From an uncultured Lachnospiraceae bacterium (GTDB taxonomy: Bacteria > Bacillota > Clostridia > Lachnospirales > Lachnospiraceae), in the NCBI GenBank assembly GCA_900553305.1, contig USDI01000072.1, positions 1-9,702 on the forward strand: a DNA stretch of 9,702 nt, in the 5' to 3' direction. The position numbers and the translations under genes were made by a program. This document shows positions 1-7,347 of this stretch, piece after piece (the first letter of the stretch is position 1; each line of letters starts with the position of its first letter). The notes beneath the pieces are model-generated. The model had not been told where the DNA came from, made no database searches, and worked only from the letters and a program-made list of their open reading frames with translations.

Positions 1-768
1 TGTAGTTCCTTCCACAATACAGCCTCCGGGGAAACGCATAAACTTTGGACTCATTCCCTTAAGCTTTTCTACAAGATCTGTTCTTAGTCCATGCCCCATG
101 TAGGTATTGTCAGGCATCAGTGAAATAAATCCCAGCAGAACCTCTCCGCCTTCTTTGCAGGAAATAGTAAGCTGTGCCTCATGACAATCCTCAGCTGCTG
201 TCAGCTTCATGTCATATCTTGTATACTCCTGACCGGAAACCACCAGACTGTTTCCAGCCAGTACTTTTCCCTGGTATTCGATCGCTACGTCCAGTCCTAT
301 TTCTTCCTTTGCTTTTGCAAATAAATACAAAGAGTAACTTTCTCCAGCCTTTACGGATATACCGCAGTAACCGGTATTAGTCAGAGATCCGTCCTTTTCA
401 AACTGCATACGCAGAGCTGCGTCCCGATGTTCATTCAGGGTATCCGTCAGTTCCAGTTCCATCTTTGCATTGTGTGTATACCATGCCGGTATTTCTGTTT
501 CCGGAATATTGTTGCCCTTTACCCAGCGGCATAAGCCTTCTCCGTTGCAAAACTCATCCAGCCATCCGGATACGGTTTTTACATGGACGCCATCCTCCTG
601 CTGTATATAACCCTCCGGTAAAACGGAATCTTCGAAGCTTCTGTTTCGAAGCATTTCCGGATAAAGTCCTCCGTCTCCGGCACGGTTAATGTCTTCAAAA
701 AAGATTCCGTATAAATCCCTGGCTGTCTCAAATCGTCTTTCCTTTGTTTTAATCTTTAACTTGCTCAT
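1..768 (-). CDS. GH51 alpha-L-arabinofuranosidase, N-terminal part (cut by window edge)
   Basis: This is the first 256 codons of a gene that runs off the left edge. The family removes terminal alpha-L-arabinofuranose from arabinoxylan, arabinan and their oligosaccharides. I translated the frame by hand and it is open throughout. Near the start, residues 20-46 contain YGIFFEDINRAGDGGLY followed by PEMLRNRSFE, the hallmark opening of the long GH51 enzymes. Residues about 60-230 look like the beta-sandwich insert of that type, and residues 240-253 read SPKFMRFPGGCIVE, the conserved start of the TIM barrel. The catalytic acid/base and nucleophile lie beyond the window and cannot be checked. The start is ATG at 766-768, preceded by AAAAAAGGAGCCTACA, a good ribosome binding site. 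There is no signal peptide, so it should act in the cytoplasm. It follows the esterase gene by 14 bases and is surely in the same operon. Family call is firm; substrate (arabinoxylan versus arabinan fragments) is inferred from neighbours. Confidence 0.9.
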   Translation of the reverse strand, partial: MSKLKIKTKERRFETARDLYGIFFEDINRAGDGGLYPEMLRNRSFEDSVLPEGYIQQEDGVHVKTVSGWLDEFCNGEGLCRWVKGNNIPETEIPAWYTHNAKMELELTDTLNEHRDAALRMQFEKDGSLTNTGYCGISVKAGESYSLYLFAKAKEEIGLDVAIEYQGKVLAGNSLVVSGQEYTRYDMKLTAAEDCHEAQLTISCKEGGEVLLGFISLMPDNTYMGHGLRTDLVEKLKGMSPKFMRFPGGCIVEGTT

Positions 769-782
769 TGTAGGCTCCTTTT

Positions 783-3395
783 TTACATTCCTAGAGTTTT
801 GATCACTACCTGTGCCAGAATTCTGGCAAGATAATCATTAGGATGATTTAACCAGTTTCCGGTTATATCAATGTATCGTTTTCTCTTTCCGATTTCTTTT
901 TGAACTGCCTGTATATCTGCTATAGCAACTCCCATACCTTCTAAGCCCTTCAGACTTTCACTGTATTCATCCTGATGTGCCCAGAAATGGTGTGGCTCCG
1001 TAGCAGCCAGTTCATTGGGAAGCGTAGAAGCAATCAATAAAAATTCCGTTTTCGGACTAACCTTCCGGATTGCCTCCATGAGTCTGCCTGTTTTATTTCT
1101 GTATTCTTCCATACCGCAACGGTCATTCATTCCAAAACCCAGAATTACCAGATCCGGATGGAAGTTGGCTGCACGCTGGGATGAATTTTCGATTGCCCAT
1201 TCGGAATCCACTCCTCCTACCGATGTGTTGTGGAAGCATACCGGACTCTGCCATTTTTCCTCCATCTGATGGAACAGCAGCTCTGCCCAGGTAGGCTGTC
1301 CCGGCTTCTGTCCATACATACCGCTGCAGTCACAGCCACAGCACACGCTGTCCCCATACAAAACGATCTTAACGGGTTCTCCTACTTCCAGCTTTGCAGA
1401 GAGCTTCGGCAGTTTGTCCAGTTGACTTTCCGGAGCGGAAAGTAACTCCTTCTTCGTTGCCTTATAGGTAACTGCGATCTGTTTCTCTGTAACAAGCTTC
1501 GGATTGCCTATGGCACATAGGTTTAAGAATTTTCCGTTGGTAGTCACTAGCGGACCGAAATCTTTTGCAAATTCGCTTGCTTCTCCTGCCTTCTTTGCCG
1601 TATCAAAGTCCGGATAGAGGAAGGTATCCCATCCGGTTACCGGTATATGACTCCCTTCAGGAATTACCAGTTCATCTCCCTCTACAAGGTAATCGATCCC
1701 CTCTTCATATACGGTTTCCCCGTCATAGCTTTCTACGGACAAAACTTCTTTTGGAGTCCACAGGAAAGAAGCCCTGCATCCATTCTCATCAGCAACTGCT
1801 GCAAAGGTTTCCCGGAAGCAATACCCGCCTTCCCATATCGGCTCCAGCCATTCTTTATGGAAAACCTTTCCTATCGGAAGGGTTTTCTTGATCTGCTCTT
1901 GTAAAAATTCCTTAAAGGGTGTCACCCATCCGCAGTTCACTACCGGTCTATCTGACATGAAGATCATCTCACAGGGCTTTTCTTTTTCATATGGATACCA
2001 GTAGGGCATTGGCTTTCCGTCCGCATCATTGCCGTTTGGATCACCTGTTTTTATGAAATTCACCCAGTAATTGCACATCATTCTGGAAAGATCGTAATGC
2101 TGCCCCACAAAGGGTCTCCAGCATTTCGCCAGTGTTTCAAAGAAAAACCATAAATCTACAGAATGGAAGGTTCCGGCATTATCCCATCCCGGAATATCAG
2201 AATCAAACCTGTAATAATAGTAGGGCTTTTTTTCACCTGCACTTTTTTTATCTGAAAAAAGACACTTGATCGTACATTCAATTCCGTTTACCTTCGCATA
2301 CTTTCCATCAGAATCCTCCTGCATTGCCTCGGGAAAACGCAAAAAGGTCTCAGCATTCTTTCCGAAAATCTCTTCTGCTTTCTTTTTCAAGTCTTCTTTT
2401 GAGGAAGCTTCAATATAACTGGGAAATTCATCTGAAGTATTTCCAGACATAACGGGAACATTTACATGCTTGCCTTCCATGAAAAGAACCATTGGGTCAC
2501 CTACACAGAACTTGTGATCCAATACGGTAAACATAGCCGGAAATATTTTGGTATATTCCTCATACTTGTCACGAATCGTAGCCGCATCCAGCTTACGAGC
2601 CTGCTCAATAGTCGAGCAGCCCAGGAAAGAAAGAAAATGCTGTCCGTTTTCCTCAGCATGCCACAATTCCTCCGGCACTCCGATTCCTCCAACCTGATAA
2701 GGAGAGCGAATCATTGCACTCATCACTACTGCACGATGAAATAAGCCTTCATTATCCATACATGCCATCTGGCTCATAACACTTCCGCCTCCGGCTGACT
2801 GTCCTGCAATGGTCACATTACCCGGATCTCCACCAAAGAAGGCAATATTTCTCTGTACCCATCGAAGTGCTGCCTGCTGATCCAGACTTCCAAAATTAGT
2901 CGGTGCGTCAGGCTGCTCCTCTGTCAGCTGAGGATGTGCCAAAAATCCAAAAACATTAACCCGGTAGTTTACCGTTACAACAACCACGCCGCGACGTGCA
3001 ATTCTCTCTCCATCAAATTCCATTTCGGCAGGATATCCACACTGGAGTCCTCCTCCGAAAAACCATACCAAAACCGGCTGTTTTTCTGTTACTTCTTTAG
3101 CACCTGTCCATACGTTCAAATACAGACAGTCCTCATCCATGGCAATTTCCGGATCCACATGCCACTCACGGATATACACGTTATCACCGATTCCCGGGAC
3201 GCTCTGCATGGAAATCGGAGCAAAGCGATAGCATTCACGAACTCCATCCCAGTCTTCACAGGGCTGGGGTGCTCTCCATCTGTTCTCTCCTACCGGAGGA
3301 GCCGCAAAAGGGATTCCCTTAAATGCAGTTATTCTAGGATCTGCGGCTTCAATACCTTTCACCCATCCATTTTCTGTCTGTACTGTTCTCAGCAT
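783..3395 (-). CDS. Two-module esterase: type-B carboxylesterase fused to SGNH hydrolase
   Basis: An 870-residue protein with two hydrolase modules. Residues 1-505 are a carboxylesterase type B (alpha/beta hydrolase): the EDCLYLN signature at 88-94, a GGG oxyanion-hole segment at 114-116, nucleophile Ser200 in GQSAGG, a probable acid Glu323 (in SGNTSDEF) and His411 (in GTFHSVDLW). Residues about 510-660 form a beta-rich linker domain, seen in stand-alone SGNH esterases as I remember them. Residues 675-870 are an SGNH hydrolase: GDS with Ser683, Gly727/728, GMND with Asn757, and NHPND with His851. Usual lengths are about 500 for the first family and 350 for the second, so this is a full fusion. 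No signal peptide is seen, so it acts inside the cell. Start ATG has GGAGG 8 bases upstream, and the gene lies 23 bases after the beta-helix gene. Probable job: removing acetyl or feruloyl-type esters from imported oligosaccharides. Domain calls are firm; the substrate is inferred. Confidence 0.9.
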   Translation of the reverse strand: MLRTVQTENGWVKGIEAADPRITAFKGIPFAAPPVGENRWRAPQPCEDWDGVRECYRFAPISMQSVPGIGDNVYIREWHVDPEIAMDEDCLYLNVWTGAKEVTEKQPVLVWFFGGGLQCGYPAEMEFDGERIARRGVVVVTVNYRVNVFGFLAHPQLTEEQPDAPTNFGSLDQQAALRWVQRNIAFFGGDPGNVTIAGQSAGGGSVMSQMACMDNEGLFHRAVVMSAMIRSPYQVGGIGVPEELWHAEENGQHFLSFLGCSTIEQARKLDAATIRDKYEEYTKIFPAMFTVLDHKFCVGDPMVLFMEGKHVNVPVMSGNTSDEFPSYIEASSKEDLKKKAEEIFGKNAETFLRFPEAMQEDSDGKYAKVNGIECTIKCLFSDKKSAGEKKPYYYYRFDSDIPGWDNAGTFHSVDLWFFFETLAKCWRPFVGQHYDLSRMMCNYWVNFIKTGDPNGNDADGKPMPYWYPYEKEKPCEMIFMSDRPVVNCGWVTPFKEFLQEQIKKTLPIGKVFHKEWLEPIWEGGYCFRETFAAVADENGCRASFLWTPKEVLSVESYDGETVYEEGIDYLVEGDELVIPEGSHIPVTGWDTFLYPDFDTAKKAGEASEFAKDFGPLVTTNGKFLNLCAIGNPKLVTEKQIAVTYKATKKELLSAPESQLDKLPKLSAKLEVGEPVKIVLYGDSVCCGCDCSGMYGQKPGQPTWAELLFHQMEEKWQSPVCFHNTSVGGVDSEWAIENSSQRAANFHPDLVILGFGMNDRCGMEEYRNKTGRLMEAIRKVSPKTEFLLIASTLPNELAATEPHHFWAHQDEYSESLKGLEGMGVAIADIQAVQKEIGKRKRYIDITGNWLNHPNDYLARILAQVVIKTLGM

Positions 3396-3418
3396 AATTC
3401 CTACCTCCGCTAATTTTA

Positions 3419-5374
3419 CTATTTCTTTCTGGGATCAATGTCATAAATCCGGTTAGGATCAAGCTCTGCAAAAGGTCCCGGCAGGCATCTTCCGTTCTCA
3501 ATTTCTATTCCATAAAAATCTGCCTGTATCAATGCACTCGCATCTACTGATCGCGTCTTTTCCGGTTCAAATACAAAATTTCTTTTCTCCAGTTCACCCG
3601 GGAACGCAAAGGGTTTCTTTGCTGCCTTTTTGCAGGTAAAAGTCAGCTTTTCTGTATCAACATCAACGTCAAACCAGGCCTCCTGTCCTTGCAGGTCAAA
3701 GCCGTAAAATTCCTGCCAGGCAGGAAGATGCAGGCATACCGGCGGCTGTGGATAAAGGATTCTCAGGTAACCGCCCTCTTCCTTTACGTAGCAATTACCC
3801 TCTGCCTCATTGGCCTTGGTGGGCATCTTTATGGCCGCCTCCTCGCAATGATAGAAAATATTATTGATAAGCTTTGCATCCACAGAAGTTCCGCCTCTGT
3901 TCATTCCTTCCGCCCGGAATGAAACAGGCTTTGCAAAATATCCTGCACTGCGGCAGTTTCCTATGAGATTATTCACAATTCTTAGGTGATCCGTACCTTC
4001 ACCATAAATACCGTAACCGTTCACGACATCATGCTCTTCCATCTTGTACCAGCCGGTTGATCCAGGCTCAACCGGAATCTTCTTCGGATCAAAACGTCCC
4101 TCCACATTCCAGATTATGTTGTTATCGATCAGGTTGATTCCATCTCTTGTACACTCAATAAAGATAGCCTCTCTCTGCTCCTTGCCATCCAGGAACAGAT
4201 TTCCTGTAATTCGGTTATTTTCGTTTCCACAATCAAGCCAAATATGATCCGCCCGGAATGTATTCCGAAACACATTGTGACGGATCAGGCCATCTACACT
4301 GTTATGAAGCTTGATAGCTCCTGCTTCCCAGGAAAGCTCCATTTTCTGCCAGCCCGTTCCCTCGATCAGGTTGTCCTCGATCAGCATATGAGCAGCAAAA
4401 AGTCCGGCAATGCCGCATACTCCCGCATCTTTGATTGTGCATCCTCTCACTACGCTGTGACCGATCACCTGTCCCGGAATCAGTTCGTGATGCCAGCATT
4501 CATTTCCTACATCGATGCCTACCGCATTGGACCAGTCAATGGTGCAGTCCTCGATGATCCAGTGGTGGCCTCTGTAACAGGAAAGAGCTCCCCGCTGAGG
4601 AACCGGAGCTCCTGTAGCCGCATGGGCACAGGTAATTCCCTTTACTTTAATATAAGAAAGGAAGGGGATCTCCGGTGCAAAGCACTGCTCTCTGCATGTA
4701 ATCTCAATCTTATGGTCTGAAGGATCTGCATCCCCCGGCAGACGGAAATGAACTGTCTGTCCATTGGCTTCTATCCAGTAGCTTCCCTGACATTTGGACA
4801 TCTGATTATATAAAGTCACCTGCTGCAGAGGTTTTCCATCACAGAAAATCATCCCTCTTCGGTTCAGATAAGTAGTCATATCTGTTTTTTCATATTCAAT
4901 AAATAACCTGTCGTGTAATATATTAACCGCACAAAACGGGTTATATCCTTTGAAAAGTTCTGGATTCAGGCGATATTCCCATATGCGGATTTTTTCCCTG
5001 TCTATTTCATCTTTAAAATTCCCCTGAACACGCCAACCGGTGCTGGGGTTAAAATCTGTAACTAATTCAGAGGCCTTAATAACAACCTCATCGTCTCCAT
5101 AAGCTTCAAAACTTACCATATTCTCCGGAGATGTTCCTCCGGCTGTTGGGTGCACACACTCCCGATATTCCCCACCATGAATCAGAACACGGCTGCCTGC
5201 TGTTGCCAGCTTTGCAGCAGCATTAATTGTTTTCAGCGGTTTCTCCAAAGTACCCTCATTTGCATCATCCGCCATAGGGTGATTCTGATTAACATGAATT
5301 TCTTTTTTATAAGTTACCGGAACCTCCCAAAATTCAAAAGTTTTTCCGTTTGGTAAAATTGCTGAATGATCCAT
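3419..5374 (-). CDS. Right-handed beta-helix glycosidase, GH120 beta-xylosidase-like
   Basis: A 651-residue protein without a signal peptide, thus cytoplasmic. Residues 25-100 show the opening typical of pectate-lyase-like beta-helix enzymes (GTLEKPLKTINAAAKLA, then IHGGEYRE). Residues about 240-510 contain repeated helix rungs such as WIIEDCTID, MLIEDNLIEGT, LIRHNVF, RITGNLFL and LIDNNII. Compared from memory with the GH120 beta-xylosidase XylC of Thermoanaerobacterium saccharolyticum (about the same length, nucleophile Asp382, acid/base Glu405), this protein has Asp381 in HIWLDCGN and Glu407 in FIECTRDG, plus Glu350 and AIKLH at 353-357 matching GIKLH. I therefore favour a xylosidase or related exo-glycosidase that trims xylo-oligosaccharides. 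An alternative is an uncharacterised beta-helix lyase or hydrolase acting on another plant glycan. Start ATG at 5372-5374 follows AAAGGCGGGAACAAT, an adequate ribosome binding site. It is the first enzyme gene after the transporter and is separated from it by a hairpin. Confidence 0.75.
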   Translation of the reverse strand: MDHSAILPNGKTFEFWEVPVTYKKEIHVNQNHPMADDANEGTLEKPLKTINAAAKLATAGSRVLIHGGEYRECVHPTAGGTSPENMVSFEAYGDDEVVIKASELVTDFNPSTGWRVQGNFKDEIDREKIRIWEYRLNPELFKGYNPFCAVNILHDRLFIEYEKTDMTTYLNRRGMIFCDGKPLQQVTLYNQMSKCQGSYWIEANGQTVHFRLPGDADPSDHKIEITCREQCFAPEIPFLSYIKVKGITCAHAATGAPVPQRGALSCYRGHHWIIEDCTIDWSNAVGIDVGNECWHHELIPGQVIGHSVVRGCTIKDAGVCGIAGLFAAHMLIEDNLIEGTGWQKMELSWEAGAIKLHNSVDGLIRHNVFRNTFRADHIWLDCGNENNRITGNLFLDGKEQREAIFIECTRDGINLIDNNIIWNVEGRFDPKKIPVEPGSTGWYKMEEHDVVNGYGIYGEGTDHLRIVNNLIGNCRSAGYFAKPVSFRAEGMNRGGTSVDAKLINNIFYHCEEAAIKMPTKANEAEGNCYVKEEGGYLRILYPQPPVCLHLPAWQEFYGFDLQGQEAWFDVDVDTEKLTFTCKKAAKKPFAFPGELEKRNFVFEPEKTRSVDASALIQADFYGIEIENGRCLPGPFAELDPNRIYDIDPRKK

Positions 5375-5401
5375 ATTGTTCCCGCCTTTCTACTCAAAAT
5401 A

Positions 5402-5428
5402 AGGCGCCTCTTCCGGTAAGAGGCGCCT
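5402..5428 (-). terminator. Perfect 11-bp hairpin between transporter and enzyme genes (partial terminator or mRNA-protecting stem)
   Basis: AGGCGCCTCTT (5402-5412) and AAGAGGCGCCT (5418-5428) are exact inverted repeats around the 5-base loop CCGGT. Read in the direction of transcription, the stem is followed by TATTTTGAG, a short and interrupted U-rich tail, and 27 bases later by the beta-helix start codon. Such a stem after a substrate-binding protein gene commonly lowers downstream expression or shields the upstream message from 3' decay, so that the binding protein is made in excess. The weak tail suggests partial rather than complete termination. There is no convincing promoter between it and the next gene. 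Confidence 0.75.
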
Positions 5429-5447
5429 CAAAAATCAATCGTACCAG

Positions 5448-5472
5448 AATTGGTAACTATTTAGAACCAATT
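5448..5472 (-). repeat. Short inverted repeat in the same intergenic stretch
   Basis: AATTGGT (5448-5454) and ACCAATT (5466-5472) are exact 7-base arms around an 11-base spacer. It lies directly after the stop of the binding-protein gene and before the stronger stem at 5402-5428. It is AT-rich and weak, so it may only add a second small stem to the 3' end of the transporter message. It could also be chance. Confidence 0.35.
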
Positions 5473-5499
5473 TTGAAATTACTGTAATCGCTGTATTGG

Positions 5500-7275
5500 T
5501 TATTTTGCAGCAACTGCATTCTTAGCATCTAATTCAATCTGATACTTATCGGTATCAAACTTTACAAGATCCTGGAATCCATAGCCGTCCAGAGTTTTGG
5601 ACATTTCATCCCATAATGCATCAAAGTTTGCATCATCTGATGCGTAGATCATTCTCCAGGAATAATCACAAACAGTTTCATTACACTGGTTACGGATAAC
5701 AGAGATATCTGCTGTATCTGTAGGAAGAGAGACGCTTACGTTAGGGCTGATTACCAGCTTGTTGTTCTTCTTCATATAATCAGCAGGCTCCTCAGCATCA
5801 AATCTTTCACGCCATTCCTTCTTCATGTCGGTCAGAGTTTCTTCCTTGTAGCTGCTCCAGTAGGTTACTGCGTAAGTCTCACCGGTCAGAGGATTAATGC
5901 TGTTCGCATTAACAATCCACTGGTTAATGGCATTATTTCCATCATTATATCCGCCGCCACCCCATTCTTCCGGAACATTGAGGTTATCCATAAGTGCATT
6001 GGAATTAATCTGGGTAAGCTTTCCATCTTCGCCCACTTCGTAGTTAAAGCCTTCAATTCCAGAATGCTGGAACATTAATCCTTCCGGACTTGCATACCAG
6101 TCAAGGAATTCCATAATTTTTGCATACTTTTCATCATCCACTTGTGAACCAACTGCCCAAACACGACCGGAACCATAATAAGCATCTGCATCGGTGTAAT
6201 AATCCTGATCTGCTACAGGAGTAAAGATAAATCCTGTTCCATCCTTCAGTCTTTCTGTGGAATTCCAGAAACCTGTCTGCCAGCTATACCACATCAGATA
6301 AACCTGACCTGCGCTCATCTTTGCACATGCTGAGTTCCAATCCTGAGTAGCGGAATCCGGGTCAACAAGACCTCTCTGGTTAGCTTCATAGAGGAATTTC
6401 AAAATCTTATAATAAGTGCCGTTCTTATCTGTTAACGGAATAAAGGTTCCGTCCGGCTTTAAGATGGCAGAGCCCTTAATCTTCTCACCATACCAGGTGG
6501 TCAGCTGAACAACGTTGGCAATACCAAGCATTCCGTCACCACCATCCCAGTCAGGCCACAGAGACATTGCATAGCATGCATCTCCTGCATCATTAGTGGG
6601 GTGTTTTTCCATCATCTGCTCTAAAACATCAAGCAATCCATCAAGATCCGCAATATCAGGGGTACCCAGTTCCTTATAAAGATCCCAACGAAGTAAAGGG
6701 CTTGAGTAAATGGTATCCTGGGAATAGGATGTAGGAGATGTACTCAGCATTTCGGTAGGAATGCCATAGGTTGCGCCATTGTCATTTCCTTCCAGTCCAT
6801 TATTCAGTACATCAATCTGATCCTTGTAATCTGCAAGATTTGAATAATTCCAGATGTCAGCACCGATATCCTTAATCAGTCCAGCATCAACACATTCTTT
6901 AAACTGGCCGGATTCCAGAATCAGAATATCTCCGAGATTACCACTACTGGAACGTGTCTGATAAATTGCATCGCCTGCTACCTGAGGAGCAATAATGTTC
7001 AATTCAATGTTGAAACGATCCTTAACAACCTTTGCAAACCATCCTGTCTGTACGCCCTGATAGTTTGCGGCTACGTCGAAAATTTCAAACGTCATGGTGT
7101 CTCCATCAGAAGCAGTGCTATCTGTCGAATCTGCTTCCGCCGTCGTTTCTGTGCTTTTTTCACTCTCTGAAGCTGCTGAACTGTCAGCTGACCCGGAAGA
7201 ACTGCCACATCCTGCCAGTAGGCTTGCTGTCATGGCACCTGCACACAGGAGTGAAATAAGTTTTTTACCTTTCAT
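5500..7275 (-). CDS. Lipoprotein sugar-binding protein of ABC transporter (LplA/YtcQ-like)
   Basis: A 591-residue extracellular solute-binding protein that should capture oligosaccharides outside the membrane and hand them to the two permeases encoded just upstream. MKGKKLISLLCAGAMTASLL is a classic lipoprotein signal ending in the lipobox LAGC, with Cys23 as the lipid-anchored residue. Residues 24-60 are a Ser/Thr/Glu/Asp/Ala-rich tether. The two-lobed binding domain follows; YAKIMEFLDWYASPEG (384-399) and the tail near SWRMIYASDDANFDALW (539-555) are typical of the large binding proteins paired with LplB/YtcP permeases. Many Trp and Tyr residues (for example around 236-262 and 329-338) fit aromatic stacking on sugar rings. 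A GTG start 7 codons upstream (7296) is possible, but the ATG at 7273-7275 has GAGGG just before it and gives a clean signal peptide. The exact ligand cannot be read from the sequence; arabinoxylan fragments are inferred from the neighbouring enzymes. Confidence 0.93.
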   Translation of the reverse strand: MKGKKLISLLCAGAMTASLLAGCGSSSGSADSSAASESEKSTETTAEADSTDSTASDGDTMTFEIFDVAANYQGVQTGWFAKVVKDRFNIELNIIAPQVAGDAIYQTRSSSGNLGDILILESGQFKECVDAGLIKDIGADIWNYSNLADYKDQIDVLNNGLEGNDNGATYGIPTEMLSTSPTSYSQDTIYSSPLLRWDLYKELGTPDIADLDGLLDVLEQMMEKHPTNDAGDACYAMSLWPDWDGGDGMLGIANVVQLTTWYGEKIKGSAILKPDGTFIPLTDKNGTYYKILKFLYEANQRGLVDPDSATQDWNSACAKMSAGQVYLMWYSWQTGFWNSTERLKDGTGFIFTPVADQDYYTDADAYYGSGRVWAVGSQVDDEKYAKIMEFLDWYASPEGLMFQHSGIEGFNYEVGEDGKLTQINSNALMDNLNVPEEWGGGGYNDGNNAINQWIVNANSINPLTGETYAVTYWSSYKEETLTDMKKEWRERFDAEEPADYMKKNNKLVISPNVSVSLPTDTADISVIRNQCNETVCDYSWRMIYASDDANFDALWDEMSKTLDGYGFQDLVKFDTDKYQIELDAKNAVAAK

Positions 7276-7279
7276 AATT

Positions 7280-7284
7280 CCCTC
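7280..7284 (-). promoter_or_regulatory. Ribosome binding site that sets the binding-protein start
   Basis: On the minus strand GAGGG lies 4 bases before the ATG at 7273-7275. This supports that start over the GTG 21 bases upstream (7294-7296), which would put seven charged residues in front of the lipoprotein signal. Confidence 0.7.
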
Positions 7285-7326
7285 TCTTTCTCGCACATAT
7301 TGCGCTAATAAATTTTATAACTAATC

Positions 7327-7345
7327 AACAGGACATGTGCCTGTT
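7327..7345 (-). repeat. Small inverted repeat between permease and binding-protein genes
   Basis: AACAGG (7327-7332) and CCTGTT (7340-7345) are exact 6-base arms around a 7-base spacer, two bases beyond the stop codon of the second permease gene. No U-tract follows in the direction of transcription, so it is unlikely to terminate. It might be an mRNA processing or stabilising stem that lets the binding-protein message outlast the permease message, or it may be chance. The rest of the 72-base gap (7276-7347) is AT-rich, with no convincing promoter. Confidence 0.4.
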
Positions 7346-7347
7346 CA

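Noticed and set aside
174..689. Plus-strand open frames of 68 and 74 codons
   Set aside because: They fall inside the GH51 coding region on the opposite strand and show no independent support.
2934..3413. 159-codon plus-strand open frame
   Set aside because: It lies antisense within the esterase gene, whose protein has clear family motifs throughout; this frame has no recognisable domain.
4244..4720. 158-codon plus-strand open frame
   Set aside because: Antisense to the beta-helix gene, with a composition like a random translation and no motif.
5375..5499. Separate promoter for the beta-helix gene
   Set aside because: The best pair, TTACAG with CTAAAT at 17 bases, has a -10 box with three mismatches, and it lies before the hairpin.
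7276..7347. Separate promoter for the binding-protein gene
   Set aside because: TTGATT and TATAAA-like words occur, but not with acceptable spacing to each other.
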